A stretch of 64,000 nt of DNA from Gammaproteobacteria bacterium (GCA_026196575.1 JAPHSX010000038.1:66860-130859), one strand, 5' to 3'. Numbered from the stretch's first letter, positions 14,770-24,999 are shown. The notes: generated by a model from the letters alone, not told the origin. Translations and numbers: made by a program.

Positions 14770-17751
14770 GTGCAACGGTTTATTCACCACATGCTGATCA
14801 TTATCCCCCGCGCCATGGGGGTGGGGATATTTGTGTTGGCCCTGTCGATGCTGGCCGATCAGCTCTTTGGCATGGATACGGTGGTGAAACAGACGGCCGA
14901 GCACATGGAACCTCCGCTGTTTTGTGCCGCCACCATCCTGCTGGCGGGTGGCGGCTTGCTGGCACTTGGTTTCGAGCGTTACCGATGGACACTGATTGCC
15001 GGTCTGTTGCTGCTGCCACTGGTGTTGTGGCGGCTGCTCTCCGCGCTCTTTGTGCAGGGCGAGATGCCTATCAGCGCCCCCGCCTTTCTGCTGGCCGCTA
15101 TTACACTCATCGCCCTGAGTCGCGAACGGTGCCTTCGTTGTCTCTATATTGCGGGAGTTGGCGGTAGCGCGGTGGCGCTGCTGGGCCTGGTTGCACTCGT
15201 TGATGCCGTCGCCGACCTGCAGACACTCTATCCTTGGTGGCCTTTTTACTCCCTCTCCCCCTACATCGCAGCGGTGCTGGTACTGCTTGGCACCGGCCTG
15301 GTCGCCCGTGCCCACCATCAACTGGCCAGCGGGGTGGAGGATCTCTTCTTCTGGGTGCGGTGGATCACCGTCGGTAGCCTCATCCTGATCTCGGTTTTGC
15401 TCTGGGACAGCCTCAAACGGATGGAGGTGCGCAGTCTGAACGGCTACGTCGCGGTCGAGACCCGGGCCATCGCCCGCTCCTTCGAACTGGCCATTAACGA
15501 GCGCATTCATGCGGTGAATCGCATGGCGCAGCGCTGGGAGGTGGCGGGCGGTACGCCGCGGGCGCTCTGGGAGATGGATGCCAGTGCCTATATCAACGAC
15601 CTGCCGGGGGGCTTTTTCGGCATGCGCTGGGTCGATGCCGATGCGGTCGTTCGCTGGGTGGTTCCGCTGCAGCACCACGAGGCATTGGTCGGCAATGAGA
15701 TGAACCGCGACCCCCAGCGTCGGGAGATGCTGGAGCGGGCGCGCCACTCCACCCGGCCGGTCTTCGGTTTCGTCAAGACCCTCTCCGGCGAGGAGGCGCT
15801 GGTCCTGGCCCGCGCCCTCACCGTCGACGGGAAGTTGGCCGGCTACCTTACCGCCGGGTTTAGAATTGAAGAGCTCTTTACCACCCTGGCAAAAGAGGCG
15901 GTTGGCAAGGGGTATGGCCTGCGGGTCAGCTGCAACGGCACCACGATTGCCCAGGTGGGCGATTCATCCCCCACGCCCGAGGCGCCGGGGATCATTGCCG
16001 CCTTTAGCGGCGGTGATTGTGACTGGCGTCTTGCACTCTGGCCGGGCCGGTCGTTGATCGAACACCACCAGACCCTGATCCCCACCCTGACCCTTGGGGT
16101 CGGTCTCCTCTTCTCCCTGCTCACCACGTTCCTCTTCTGGCTCTGGCGTCAGAGCCACCAGCGGGAGCTGGCGGCGCAGCAGGCGCTGGCCAAGGCAGAG
16201 GCGGCGGAGCTGCAGCAGCGCCTCGCCGCTACCGTCTTCGAGCGCAGCCAGGAGGGGGTGACGATCACCGATGCGCGGGCCAATATCATCCGGGTCAACC
16301 GCGCCTTTACCGAGATCACCGGTTATACGCCGGAGGAGGTGATCGGCAAGAACCCGCGGATTCTCGGCTCCGGTCGTCAGGATCGCGCCTTTTACCAGCA
16401 GATGTGGCGGGAACTCAACACCACGGGTCACTGGCGTGGCGATGTCTGGAACCGGCGCAAGAGCGGTGAGATCTACCCCGAGATCCTCTCCATTACCCGG
16501 GTCGATGACGACCAGGGCAGGCCGCTCCACTACCTGGCCGTCTTTACCGACATCACCGCCCACAAGGCGCTGGAGGAGTCGCTGCTGCAGGCCAAGGAGC
16601 ACGCCGAGCGGGCCAATCGGGCCAAGAGCGAGTTTCTCGCCAGCATGAGCCACGAGCTGCGCACCCCGCTCAACGCCATTCTCGGCTTCTCCCAGCTCTT
16701 CACCCTCGACGAGGCGCTCTCGGAGGAGGGCCGCGACCATGCGCGTGAGATCGAGCGGGCCGGAAACCACCTGTTAACGCTGATCAACGACCTCATCGAC
16801 CTCTCGCGTATCGAGGTGGGTCAGTTGAGCCTCTCGATGGAGCCGGTGGTGGTGGCGGCGGTGCTGGGGGATGTGTTGAACATGGTCGGGCCGCTGGCGC
16901 GAAGTCGTGGCATCGCCCTGATCAATGAGTGCGAGAGGGCGGAAAAGGCGATGGTTCACGCCGACTACGTCCGGTTGCGCCAGGTGCTGATCAATCTGCT
17001 GAGCAATGCCATCAAGTACAACCACCCGAATGGCGAGGTGCGGATCACGCTGCAGCCGTTGGCAGGGTGGCTGCAGATCCGGGTCAGCGATACCGGCCCG
17101 GGGATCCCGCCCGCCCTGCAAAGTCGCCTCTTTACCATGTTCGATCGCCTCGGCGCCGAGCGTGGTCGTGCCGAGGGGAGCGGGATCGGTCTCTTCGTCA
17201 CCCGCCACCTGATGGAGGCGATGGGGGGCGAGATCGGCTTCAGCAGCCGCGAGGGGGAGGGGAGCACCTTCTGGGTCTCCCTGCCGAACGACGCCGCGGC
17301 GGCCAGCGCCGAGGAGCAGGAGGCGGAGCGGCCGCAGGCGCCCGACACCACCCATCGCCACCAGCGCATCCTGCACATCGAAGACAACCCGATGAACCAG
17401 CGGCTGATGCGACAGATCCTCACCCGCCTGGAGGCGATCGAGCTTATCGAGGCGGACTCGGCGGAGTCCGGTCTGGTGCTGGCGCACGAACACCCGCCCT
17501 CCCTCATCCTGATGGATATCAACCTGCCGGGGATCGATGGCTATGAGGCGCTGCAGCAACTGCAGGCCGACCCGGCCACCGCCACCATCCCGGTCATCGC
17601 CATCTCGGCCAACGCCATGAAGGGGGATGCCGAGCGCGGCCTCGCGGCGGGGTTTGCCGATTACATCACCAAGCCGATCAATGTCCAGCAGCTCTTCGCT
17701 GCCATTGCCAGAGTGCTGCCCACGGCCGCCGCCGACAACAACACGCCATAG
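14770..17751 (+). CDS. Membrane hybrid histidine kinase (7TM-CHASE-PAS-HisKA-HATPase-REC)
   Basis: A sensor kinase of about 993 residues. The first 215 residues hold about seven hydrophobic helices of a MASE-like membrane domain. A periplasmic CHASE-type sensor follows (about 220-400, with FFGMRWVDADAVVRWVVP), then a further helix (about 435-460). After it come one PAS domain (about 487-597), HisKA with MSHELRTPLNAILGF (His near 628), HATPase (about 730-840) and a receiver (865-983) with LILMDINLPG (Asp near 915). The start is uncertain. The GTG at 14770 is chosen because the sequence from 14684 looks non-coding; an ATG at 14791 and a GTG at 14680 are alternatives. The next kinase gene begins 17 bases downstream. 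Confidence 0.9.
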   Translation: MQRFIHHMLIIIPRAMGVGIFVLALSMLADQLFGMDTVVKQTAEHMEPPLFCAATILLAGGGLLALGFERYRWTLIAGLLLLPLVLWRLLSALFVQGEMPISAPAFLLAAITLIALSRERCLRCLYIAGVGGSAVALLGLVALVDAVADLQTLYPWWPFYSLSPYIAAVLVLLGTGLVARAHHQLASGVEDLFFWVRWITVGSLILISVLLWDSLKRMEVRSLNGYVAVETRAIARSFELAINERIHAVNRMAQRWEVAGGTPRALWEMDASAYINDLPGGFFGMRWVDADAVVRWVVPLQHHEALVGNEMNRDPQRREMLERARHSTRPVFGFVKTLSGEEALVLARALTVDGKLAGYLTAGFRIEELFTTLAKEAVGKGYGLRVSCNGTTIAQVGDSSPTPEAPGIIAAFSGGDCDWRLALWPGRSLIEHHQTLIPTLTLGVGLLFSLLTTFLFWLWRQSHQRELAAQQALAKAEAAELQQRLAATVFERSQEGVTITDARANIIRVNRAFTEITGYTPEEVIGKNPRILGSGRQDRAFYQQMWRELNTTGHWRGDVWNRRKSGEIYPEILSITRVDDDQGRPLHYLAVFTDITAHKALEESLLQAKEHAERANRAKSEFLASMSHELRTPLNAILGFSQLFTLDEALSEEGRDHAREIERAGNHLLTLINDLIDLSRIEVGQLSLSMEPVVVAAVLGDVLNMVGPLARSRGIALINECERAEKAMVHADYVRLRQVLINLLSNAIKYNHPNGEVRITLQPLAGWLQIRVSDTGPGIPPALQSRLFTMFDRLGAERGRAEGSGIGLFVTRHLMEAMGGEIGFSSREGEGSTFWVSLPNDAAAASAEEQEAERPQAPDTTHRHQRILHIEDNPMNQRLMRQILTRLEAIELIEADSAESGLVLAHEHPPSLILMDINLPGIDGYEALQQLQADPATATIPVIAISANAMKGDAERGLAAGFADYITKPINVQQLFAAIARVLPTAAADNNTP

Positions 17752-17767
17752 CTGGAGCAACCACCCC

Positions 17768-20700
17768 ATGAGTCACACGCCAGGGAGTTCATCAGGCAAC
17801 AATGAAGCCCATTTCCAGGCCCTCTTTGAGCTGCTGCCCGATGGGGTCTTGATTATCGATGCCGAGACCGCCTTGCCGATCGTCTTTAACCGCATGGCTC
17901 ACCAGCAGCTGGGTTACAGTGCCGATGAGTTTGCCCAGCTGCCGATCCCCGCTTACGAGGCACAGGAGACGCCGGCGCAGGTGAAGCAGCACATCGAGAC
18001 GTTGATGTGTAGCGGGCGTGACGATTTTGAGACTCGGCACCGGCGCAAGGATGGTTCGTTGATGGATGTGCAGGTCACGGTGTTGTTGATGCAGGATGGG
18101 GCAAGGCAGTATTTTCTGGCGGTCTTCAGAGATATTACGGTGCTCAAGGCGGCAGAGCGGCAGCTGACCATCAAGGCCCAGTTGCTCAACGAGGCGCAGC
18201 AGATTGCCGGCATGGGTTCCTGGGAGCTCGATCTCGGCAACAACCACCTGATCTGGAGCGAGGAGATCTTTCGCCTGTTTGAAATTGATCCGGCCCGTTT
18301 TGCCGCCAGTTACGAGGCCTTTCTGCAGGCTATCCACCCTGAAGATCGCGATGCCGTCAACCTCGCCTACCAGCAGTCGCTGGAGAACCGTCAGCCCTAT
18401 GAGATCACCCACCGTCTGCAGATGCCGGATGGTCGCATCAAGTGGGTGCATGAGCGCTGCCGTACCGAGTTTGACTCACAGGGACGGCCACTGCGCTCCA
18501 TCGGTACCGTGCACGACATCACCGATCGTCATCAGGCGCAGCTGGCGCTGCGCCAACTCAACGACGAGCTGGAGGAGCGGGTCAGACAGCGCACTGCGGC
18601 ACTCAAGGCGGCCAAGGTCGAGGCTGAAGCGGCCAATCGGGCCAAGAGCCGCTTTCTGGCCAGCATGAGCCATGAGTTGCGCACACCGCTCAATGCCATC
18701 CTCGGTTACGCGCAACTGATGTCATTGCAGGAGGATGTCTCCGCCGATGTGCGGGAAAATGCCGAGGAGATCTACCAGGCAGGGCAGCATCTGCTGGAGC
18801 TGGTCGACAATATTCTCGACTTGACGCGCTTGGAGAGCGGGCATATCGAGCTGAATATCGAGCCGGTATCGTTCGATAGCCTGTTGAACCACGCCATCGC
18901 CATCAATCGCCAGTACGCTGCCAGGCAGGGCGTGACACTGAAGGGCGATGACCGCTGTACCGATTTACGGCTGGAGGGCGATCCACAACGGCTGCTGCAG
19001 GTGCTGAATAATCTGATCTCCAATGCCATCAAATACAACCATCGCGGTGGGCGGGTAACGATCACCTGCACGGCGACGGACAGTCGTGGAGTGGGACGTA
19101 TCGAGGTGACCGATACCGGTCCGGGGCTTAGTCACGAACGGCAACAGCAGTTGTTCCAGTTATTCAATCGTCTTGGCTCCGAGATGAGCAGGATTCAGGG
19201 CAGCGGGCTGGGTCTGGTGATCGCGCAACAACTGATTAACGCCATGGGCGGGCGGCTTGGTGTCAAGAGCGAGGAGGGGCACGGCGCTACCTTCTGGGTT
19301 GAGTTGCCGTTGCGCCAATCCGCCCCGGTAGCATCCGCTACTGCCGGCAAAACAGATACCCCGATGACCGCCGTGCGGCTGTTGGTGGCCGAGGACTATG
19401 CGCCGAATCAGGCGCTGTTGCGTCAACAACTGCGACGTCTGGGGTACGGGATGGAGATCGCGGCAAACGGTGTCGAGGCGCTGGAGCGCTGGCAAAGTGG
19501 TGACTACCCGCTGATCTTTACTGATCTCAATATGCCGCAGATGGATGGTCTGGAGTTGACGCGAACCATTCGCGAGCGCGAGCGTCAACGGGGTGTGCAT
19601 ACCCCGATCATCGGCATCACTGCCGTCTCGGTGCGTGAGGAGCTGGATCGTTGCCGAGCCGCCGGCATGGACGATGTGCTGACCAAACCCGTCGCGCTGG
19701 AGCGTCTGCGCGAGGTGCTCGATAGCTGGCTGGGGACGGCCAGCCCGACGGCGCCGCCAGCCCCCTCCGAGCCACCCCGGTTGGACGCCAGCGCCACCAT
19801 AGAGATGGAGAGCCAGTTGGCGCTCGACCAGCTTTACGCCCTGTTGGGTGACAGGGACCCACAACAGGCGCGTGAGCTTATCGACTGTTTTCTCTACTCC
19901 TCCAGCGAGGGGCTGGATGCACTGGAGTCTGCCCATGTCAGCGGCGAGGATGTGGCGCGGGAGATGCACCGGCAGAAATCGGCGGCACGCACCGTGGGGG
20001 CGACGCGCTATGCGATTCGCGCCGAGGCGCTGGAGAAACAGGCCAAGGCGGGAGAGATCGGGGAGCTCTCAACCGGTCTGCGGATACTGCGCCGTAAACT
20101 GACCGAGATTAAAAAGGCGGCGAGCGAGCAGCTCGCCGCTGCCCCGCTGCAGCAGCTGCCCCCTGCCGAGGGGATCGCCATCGACAAAAACGCCTGTATC
20201 CTCATCATCGACGATGACCCCGTGGTGCTGATGCAATTGAGCACCATGATTAAACGTCTGGGTGTGGCCAAGGTCGGTACCAGTCAAAACGCGCGTGAGG
20301 CCCTGGCGATCATCGCGCGCGGTGATCCGCTGCCGCAACTGCTCATCGTCGATCTCAACATGCCGGAGATGGATGGCGTTGAATTCGCCAGGGAGCTGGC
20401 CAGCCAGCACTATCCGGGCGGGGTCATTATGGTCAGTGGCGAGCAGGAGCGTACCCTGCAGGCGGCGGAAAAACTGTTTCAGGCCCACGGTCTGAATGTG
20501 GCAGGCAGCCTCTGCAAACCGGTCGCCCCGCAGGAACTGATGCCCCTGCTGCGCGCCATCGCCCCCGCCCAGAACAGCACCCGCAACAGAACCGATAAAG
20601 AGTATGGCGTTGAAGAGCTGGAGAGGGCGATCACCGGCGGCCAACTGCTCAATCACTATCAACCCAAGGTCGATCTGGCGAGCGGCAAGGTGGTCGGGGT

Positions 20701-21385
20701 GGAGACGCTGGTACGCTGGAACCATCCGCGTGATGGCCTGATCTATCCCGATCAATTTATCGCCCTGGCCGAGGAGCATGGGTTGATCAATGCGCTGACT
20801 CGCGCCGTGATTAACGCCGCGCTGATTCAGGCGGGAGGATGGCGCACACAGGGAATACGGCTCAAGGTCGCCATCAATGTGTCGATGAAAAATCTCGATG
20901 CGCTCGACTTCCCCGACGAGATCTCACGTTGCGCCAGCGAGGCGGGGGTTGATCCGGAGGATGTGATACTGGAGATCACCGAGAGTTACCTGATGACGGA
21001 TCTGCGGAGCACCCTGGATGTCCTCACCCGCCTGCGACTCAAACGTTTTGTCCTCTCCATTGACGATTTTGGTACGGGCCACTCCTCGCTCAGCCAGCTG
21101 CGCGACATCCCCTTCGACGAGCTGAAGGTGGATCGGGGTTTTGTCCATAAAGCCTGGCAGGATGAGACCCGCCGCGCCATCTACGAGGCCAGCCTGGGGA
21201 TGGCTAAAAAGCTGGGGATGCAGGTCGTCGGCGAGGGGGTGGAGACCGAGCAGGATTGGGATTTTCTCTGCCGTAGTGGTTGCGATCTGGCGCAAGGTTA
21301 TTTTATCGCCAAACCGATGCCCGCCGAGGCCCTTGCCCAGTGGCTGCAGGAGTGGTGTCCTCCCGGTGTGAAGAGCGGTGGCTGA
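17768..21385 (+). CDS. Cytoplasmic hybrid kinase with full phosphorelay and EAL domain (PAS-PAS-HisKA-HATPase-REC-Hpt-REC-EAL)
   Basis: A 1205-residue protein without membrane helices. In order: two PAS domains (about 15-125 and 145-258), HisKA with MSHELRTPLNAILGY (His near 301), HATPase (about 405-515), receiver 1 (about 535-655, Asp in FTDLNMP), an Hpt-like helical domain (about 680-770, MHRQKSAARTVGA), receiver 2 (about 809-930, Asp in IVDLNMP) and EAL (about 945-1197). The EAL domain keeps ETL in place of EAL, the Asn of INVSMKNL, ITESYL, DDFGTGHSS, ELKVDR, GEGVE and QGYFIAKP. It should therefore be an active c-di-GMP phosphodiesterase. The ATG has a GGAG 11 bases upstream. It is probably co-transcribed with the preceding kinase. 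Confidence 0.92.
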   Translation: MSHTPGSSSGNNEAHFQALFELLPDGVLIIDAETALPIVFNRMAHQQLGYSADEFAQLPIPAYEAQETPAQVKQHIETLMCSGRDDFETRHRRKDGSLMDVQVTVLLMQDGARQYFLAVFRDITVLKAAERQLTIKAQLLNEAQQIAGMGSWELDLGNNHLIWSEEIFRLFEIDPARFAASYEAFLQAIHPEDRDAVNLAYQQSLENRQPYEITHRLQMPDGRIKWVHERCRTEFDSQGRPLRSIGTVHDITDRHQAQLALRQLNDELEERVRQRTAALKAAKVEAEAANRAKSRFLASMSHELRTPLNAILGYAQLMSLQEDVSADVRENAEEIYQAGQHLLELVDNILDLTRLESGHIELNIEPVSFDSLLNHAIAINRQYAARQGVTLKGDDRCTDLRLEGDPQRLLQVLNNLISNAIKYNHRGGRVTITCTATDSRGVGRIEVTDTGPGLSHERQQQLFQLFNRLGSEMSRIQGSGLGLVIAQQLINAMGGRLGVKSEEGHGATFWVELPLRQSAPVASATAGKTDTPMTAVRLLVAEDYAPNQALLRQQLRRLGYGMEIAANGVEALERWQSGDYPLIFTDLNMPQMDGLELTRTIRERERQRGVHTPIIGITAVSVREELDRCRAAGMDDVLTKPVALERLREVLDSWLGTASPTAPPAPSEPPRLDASATIEMESQLALDQLYALLGDRDPQQARELIDCFLYSSSEGLDALESAHVSGEDVAREMHRQKSAARTVGATRYAIRAEALEKQAKAGEIGELSTGLRILRRKLTEIKKAASEQLAAAPLQQLPPAEGIAIDKNACILIIDDDPVVLMQLSTMIKRLGVAKVGTSQNAREALAIIARGDPLPQLLIVDLNMPEMDGVEFARELASQHYPGGVIMVSGEQERTLQAAEKLFQAHGLNVAGSLCKPVAPQELMPLLRAIAPAQNSTRNRTDKEYGVEELERAITGGQLLNHYQPKVDLASGKVVGVETLVRWNHPRDGLIYPDQFIALAEEHGLINALTRAVINAALIQAGGWRTQGIRLKVAINVSMKNLDALDFPDEISRCASEAGVDPEDVILEITESYLMTDLRSTLDVLTRLRLKRFVLSIDDFGTGHSSLSQLRDIPFDELKVDRGFVHKAWQDETRRAIYEASLGMAKKLGMQVVGEGVETEQDWDFLCRSGCDLAQGYFIAKPMPAEALAQWLQEWCPPGVKSGG

Positions 21386-21486
21386 TAGCCAGCCCTTCAT
21401 GGCGGGCGATAAGATGCAACGCCTGCAAACCAGCGATAACGTCATACTGAAAAATAACTGCTGCGGACTGTCGGCGGAGCGATCGA

Positions 21487-22509
21487 ATGAAAAAATTGGT
21501 GAACGGGTTCCTCCTTGGTGGGGTGATTTTGACGCTGGCTATACTGACCATCTATCGCCTCTGGCTTTATTTGCCAGCGGTGGCCGTGAGCACGGCGCAC
21601 GAGGGGCGCGTGGCGCACCGGATTCATGCCCCCGGCACCATACAGGCACGCTATCCGATCACCGTCGGCGCGCGCACTGCCTCGGCCGTCACCGAGCTCC
21701 ATGCCGATCAGGGCGACAGGGTCGAGCGGGGGGCGCTACTCGCCCTTCTCGATGATCGGGAGCTGGCGGCGCGTCTGGCCGCCGCCCGCGCCGAGTTGCA
21801 GCTGGTGCTGGCGAATCATCGCCGCGACCGCGAGCTGTTCGAGAAGGATATGAAGCTCATCTCGCGCAGCGAGCTTGATGTCTCGGCGGCGGCCGTGGAG
21901 GCCGCCCGGGCGCGTGAAACCGAGGCGCTCGCCACCCTCTCCCATACCCGCATCACGGCACCGGCCGCCGGCGTGATCACGGCGCGCCTGGTCGAGCAGG
22001 GCCAGATTGTGGGTGCCGGTACCCCGCTCTTTCGTCTGGTAGACCCCGGCACGCTATGGATCGCGGCCCGGGTCGACGAGTCGGTGGTGGGTGATTTGGC
22101 GCCGGGACAGCCAGCGGCGGTCGTGTTGCGCAGTGGTGAAGAGACAGCGGGGAGGGTGGCGCGTATCGGCCGGGAGTCGGATGCGGTGAGCCGCGAGCTG
22201 GAGGTCAATATTGCCCTTGATCAGCCACCGGCGCGCTTCGCCATTGACCTTGAGGCGGAGGTCACCATTCATGCCGGAGAGGTGCGCGGGGTGGTGGTGC
22301 CGATCGGTTCACTTTCGTACGGTGATGGCGGTCAGGCGGTGCTGGTGATCCGGGAGGGACGCGTCCGGCGCCAGCCGGTTAAGACAGGGATCGACGATGG
22401 CCAGTATGTGCTGGTGCGCCACGGCATCAAGGCGGGCGAGCAGGTCGTGACAGTGCCACAGCAGGTGCGGGTAGGGCAGCGGGCCAGGCCGCTGCCGGAA
22501 GTACGCTGA
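21487..22509 (+). CDS. HlyD-family periplasmic adaptor of an ABC exporter
   Basis: A 340-residue membrane fusion protein. A single N-terminal membrane helix (about 10-30) anchors it in the inner membrane. A lipoyl-like half (IHAPGTIQARYPITVGARTA) is followed by an alpha-helical hairpin (about 85-150) and the second lipoyl half (ITAPAAGVITARLVEQGQIV). Beta-barrel and membrane-proximal domains come last. Adaptors of this type link an inner-membrane transporter to an outer-membrane channel. GGAG lies seven bases before the ATG. Its stop overlaps the permease start (TGATG), so the two are translationally coupled. Confidence 0.9.
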   Translation: MKKLVNGFLLGGVILTLAILTIYRLWLYLPAVAVSTAHEGRVAHRIHAPGTIQARYPITVGARTASAVTELHADQGDRVERGALLALLDDRELAARLAAARAELQLVLANHRRDRELFEKDMKLISRSELDVSAAAVEAARARETEALATLSHTRITAPAAGVITARLVEQGQIVGAGTPLFRLVDPGTLWIAARVDESVVGDLAPGQPAAVVLRSGEETAGRVARIGRESDAVSRELEVNIALDQPPARFAIDLEAEVTIHAGEVRGVVVPIGSLSYGDGGQAVLVIREGRVRRQPVKTGIDDGQYVLVRHGIKAGEQVVTVPQQVRVGQRARPLPEVR

Positions 22510-23705
22510 TGGACCTTGCCGTCAAGGATGTGCGCCACCACCTCGGCAAATTTTTTGCCACCATCGCCGGTGTCGGCCTGCTGGTGGCCATTGTGCTGAT
22601 CATGAACGGTATCTTTCAGGGCAACATCGCCGATGGTGTCTGGCTTATCGAAAACACCCGCGCCGATCTGTGGGTGGTGGAGCGCGGCCGCGGTGGCCCC
22701 TTCAACGAATCCTCGCGCATTCCGACCGACAGTTTTCGCAGCGTGGCGGCCACGCCGGGGGTGGCCCAGGCCAGCCCCTTTATCAGCTATGCCGTGCAGC
22801 GCGAGATCGGTGGGCGTGAGCAGCAGTTCACCATCATCGGTTACGACCCCTTTGGCGGGCTTGGTGAGCCGGGGCGGCTCATCGCCGGACGGCCAATCCG
22901 CCACGCCCACTATGAACTGGTGGCCGACCTCAAGCTGGGGCTGGCCCTGGGGCAGCGGGTGCGCCTGGGGGTGCATGACTATACGGTGGTGGGGCTGACC
23001 AAAGGGGCGGTCGATTCCGGCGGTAATCCGCTCGCCTACCTCTCGTTGCCGGATGCCCAGGAGGTGCTCTACCAGCAGGACAACCGGGCGCTGGAGAGCC
23101 AGCGGGCAGGCGATCGCCAACGCCTGGCGCGGGCCGGTTATGCGCCGGCCGAGGTGAACCGGCTGCTGCCGCTGCTCGGCGGCAGCGGTGGCGGCACCAT
23201 CAATGCGGTGCTGGTGACGCTGGAGCCCGGCGCCGACCGCGACGCAGTGGCCCGCCACATCGAACGCTGGCTCTACCTCAGCGCCTACACCACCGAGCAG
23301 GAGCGCGTCCTGATGCTGGAGGGGCGGCTCAAGAAGATGACCGCGATCCTTGGCGTCTTTCGCATCCTGCTGTTGGTGGTGGCGATCGTCATTATCGCCC
23401 TGCTGATCTACGTCCTCACCATGGAGAAGGTGCGGGCCATCGCCACCCTCAAGATTATCGGCGCGGGCAACAGCGTGATCGTGCGCCTTATCCTGGAGCA
23501 GGCGCTGGTGCTCACCCTCGGCAGTTTCGCCTTCGGCTACGCCCTGACCATCGCCACCCAGGATAAATTTCCGCGCAATCTGGTGCTGTTGCCCGAAGAG
23601 ACCCTGATCACCTTTATCATCATGCTGGTCGGCGGCGTGCTGGCGAGCCTGATGGGGATCTGGCACGCCTTGCGCACACCGCCTTCACTGGCGCTGGGGG
23701 GGTAG
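22509..23705 (+). CDS. FtsX/DevC-like ABC transporter permease
   Basis: A 398-residue permease. One membrane helix near the N-terminus (FFATIAGVGLLVAIVLIMNGIF) precedes a large periplasmic domain (about 40-270). Three C-terminal helices follow (ILGVFRILLLVVAIVIIALLIYV, the segment around LEQALVLTLGSFAFGY, and TLITFIIMLVGGVLASLMGIW). This is the MacB/DevC type VII ABC layout without a fused ATPase. The substrate is unknown. Together with the adaptor and the ATPase five bases downstream, it forms a DevBCA-like exporter. Confidence 0.9.
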   Translation: MDLAVKDVRHHLGKFFATIAGVGLLVAIVLIMNGIFQGNIADGVWLIENTRADLWVVERGRGGPFNESSRIPTDSFRSVAATPGVAQASPFISYAVQREIGGREQQFTIIGYDPFGGLGEPGRLIAGRPIRHAHYELVADLKLGLALGQRVRLGVHDYTVVGLTKGAVDSGGNPLAYLSLPDAQEVLYQQDNRALESQRAGDRQRLARAGYAPAEVNRLLPLLGGSGGGTINAVLVTLEPGADRDAVARHIERWLYLSAYTTEQERVLMLEGRLKKMTAILGVFRILLLVVAIVIIALLIYVLTMEKVRAIATLKIIGAGNSVIVRLILEQALVLTLGSFAFGYALTIATQDKFPRNLVLLPEETLITFIIMLVGGVLASLMGIWHALRTPPSLALGG

Positions 23706-23709
23706 TCAG

Positions 23710-24402
23710 ATGGCAGTCCTCAGTGTCAACCACCTCAAGCACGTCTTTGGCAGCGGCGAGCTGGCGGTAACCGCCCTGGAGGAGATCGATTTTGCCGTGG
23801 AGGCGGGCGAGCTGATGGCCCTGCTCGGCCCCAGCGGCTCGGGCAAGAGTACGTTGCTGCTCTGTATCAGTCTGATCCTGACACCCAGTGCTGGCAGCAT
23901 CGAGATTGGGGGTGAGACGGTCTTCAAGGATGGCTGGGCGCACAAGGAGGCGCGCCGTCTGCGGCGTGAAAAGATCGGCTTTATCTTTCAGGGCCACAAC
24001 CTGATCCCCTTCCTCAGCGCCCGCGAGAACATCATGCTGGCCCTGGAGCTGGACGGGGCGGGGCGGCGGCGGGCACGGCAGCGGGCCGATGAGTTGCTGG
24101 ACTATCTGGAGGTGGGCCACCGCGCCAATGCCCTGCCGGGCAGTCTCTCCGGCGGCGAGCAGCAGCGGGTCGCCATCGGCCGCGCCCTGGCCAATGAGCC
24201 GCCGCTGATCCTTGCCGATGAGCCGACCGCCTCCCTTGATACCGAGCGCGGCGGCCGCGTGATGGAGCTGCTCAAACGCATCGCCCGTGAGCGCAATTCG
24301 GCGGTGATCACCGTCACCCATGATGAGCGCATGATTGCCGGCTTCGACACCGTACGGCGGCTGCGCGACGGGCGACTGCTGGAGGCGAGCGGCCAAAGAT
24401 GA
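23710..24402 (+). CDS. DevA/MacB/LolD-type ABC transporter ATPase
   Basis: A 230-residue ATPase subunit. Walker [14 protein letters not shown] is at about residues 39-51. The Q-loop region is [19 protein letters not shown]. The signature [21 protein letters not shown] is followed by Walker [13 protein letters not shown] and the switch His in VTHDERM. The length and the [11 protein letters not shown] stretch place it in the MacB/LolD/DevA group that powers FtsX-like permeases. It is the third gene of the exporter operon. Confidence 0.95.
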   Translation: MAVLSVNHLKHVFGSGELAVTALEEIDFAVEAGELMALLGPSGSGKSTLLLCISLILTPSAGSIEIGGETVFKDGWAHKEARRLRREKIGFIFQGHNLIPFLSARENIMLALELDGAGRRRARQRADELLDYLEVGHRANALPGSLSGGEQQRVAIGRALANEPPLILADEPTASLDTERGGRVMELLKRIARERNSAVITVTHDERMIAGFDTVRRLRDGRLLEASGQR

Positions 24403-24423
24403 ATCTGAATGAGGTGACGCAAC

Positions 24424-24999
24424 ATGGCAAAGGTACTCCCGGAGATTGATAGCCAACTGGCGGCATGGATCGCGCAACAGCCGCTCTTTTTTGTCGCCTC
24501 CGCACCGTTAATCGGTGAGGGACACGTCAACCTCTCGCCGCGCGGCCTCGACACGCTGCGTCTGCTCGGCCCCCACGAGGCCGCCTTCTACGACCTTAAC
24601 GGCAGCGGCAACGAGACCGCCGCCCACCTGGCGGAGAATGGCCGCATTACCCTGATGTTCTGCGCCTTTAGCGGGGCGCCGCGCATCCTGCGCCTTTACG
24701 GCCGTGGCGAGGTGGTGCGTCCCGGTGATGGTGACTGGACGGCGCTGCGCCGGCATTTTGGTGATGCGCTGCCAGCGGCACGCCAGATCATTCGGATCGC
24801 CGTGACGCGGGTGCAGAGCTCCTGTGGCTACGGGGTGCCGCTAATGGCGCTGCAGGGGCAGCGCGACGAGCTGGTGCAATGGTCCGCGAAAAAGGGGGAG
24901 GCGGGGTTGCTCGACTACCAGCGGCAAAAAAACCACCAGAGCATCGATGGCCTGCCCGCGCCCGGCATCACCCCGCTTCAGGTAGACAACGGGGAGTAA
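24424..24999 (+). CDS. Pyridoxamine 5'-phosphate oxidase-family (PPOX) flavoprotein
   Basis: A 191-residue split-barrel protein. The N-terminal [30 protein letters not shown] is typical of the PPOX-related, FMN- or F420-binding group. [17 protein letters not shown] and [21 protein letters not shown] follow, matching the barrel core. The C-terminal [18 protein letters not shown] resembles family members annotated as general stress or flavin-binding proteins. The substrate is unknown. It starts 22 bases after the exporter ATPase, so co-transcription is possible but a shared function is not evident. Confidence 0.88.
   Translation: MAKVLPEIDSQLAAWIAQQPLFFVASAPLIGEGHVNLSPRGLDTLRLLGPHEAAFYDLNGSGNETAAHLAENGRITLMFCAFSGAPRILRLYGRGEVVRPGDGDWTALRRHFGDALPAARQIIRIAVTRVQSSCGYGVPLMALQGQRDELVQWSAKKGEAGLLDYQRQKNHQSIDGLPAPGITPLQVDNGE

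Noticed and set aside
14344-15747. A 467-codon minus-strand frame opposite the methyltransferase and the first kinase
   Set aside because: It crosses two well-supported plus-strand genes and has the His/Gln/Arg-rich look of an antisense reading.
22332-23666. A 444-codon minus-strand frame opposite the exporter permease
   Set aside because: Antisense shadow: the plus-strand reading has clear membrane helices and operon overlaps, and the minus product is His/Gln-rich with no motif.
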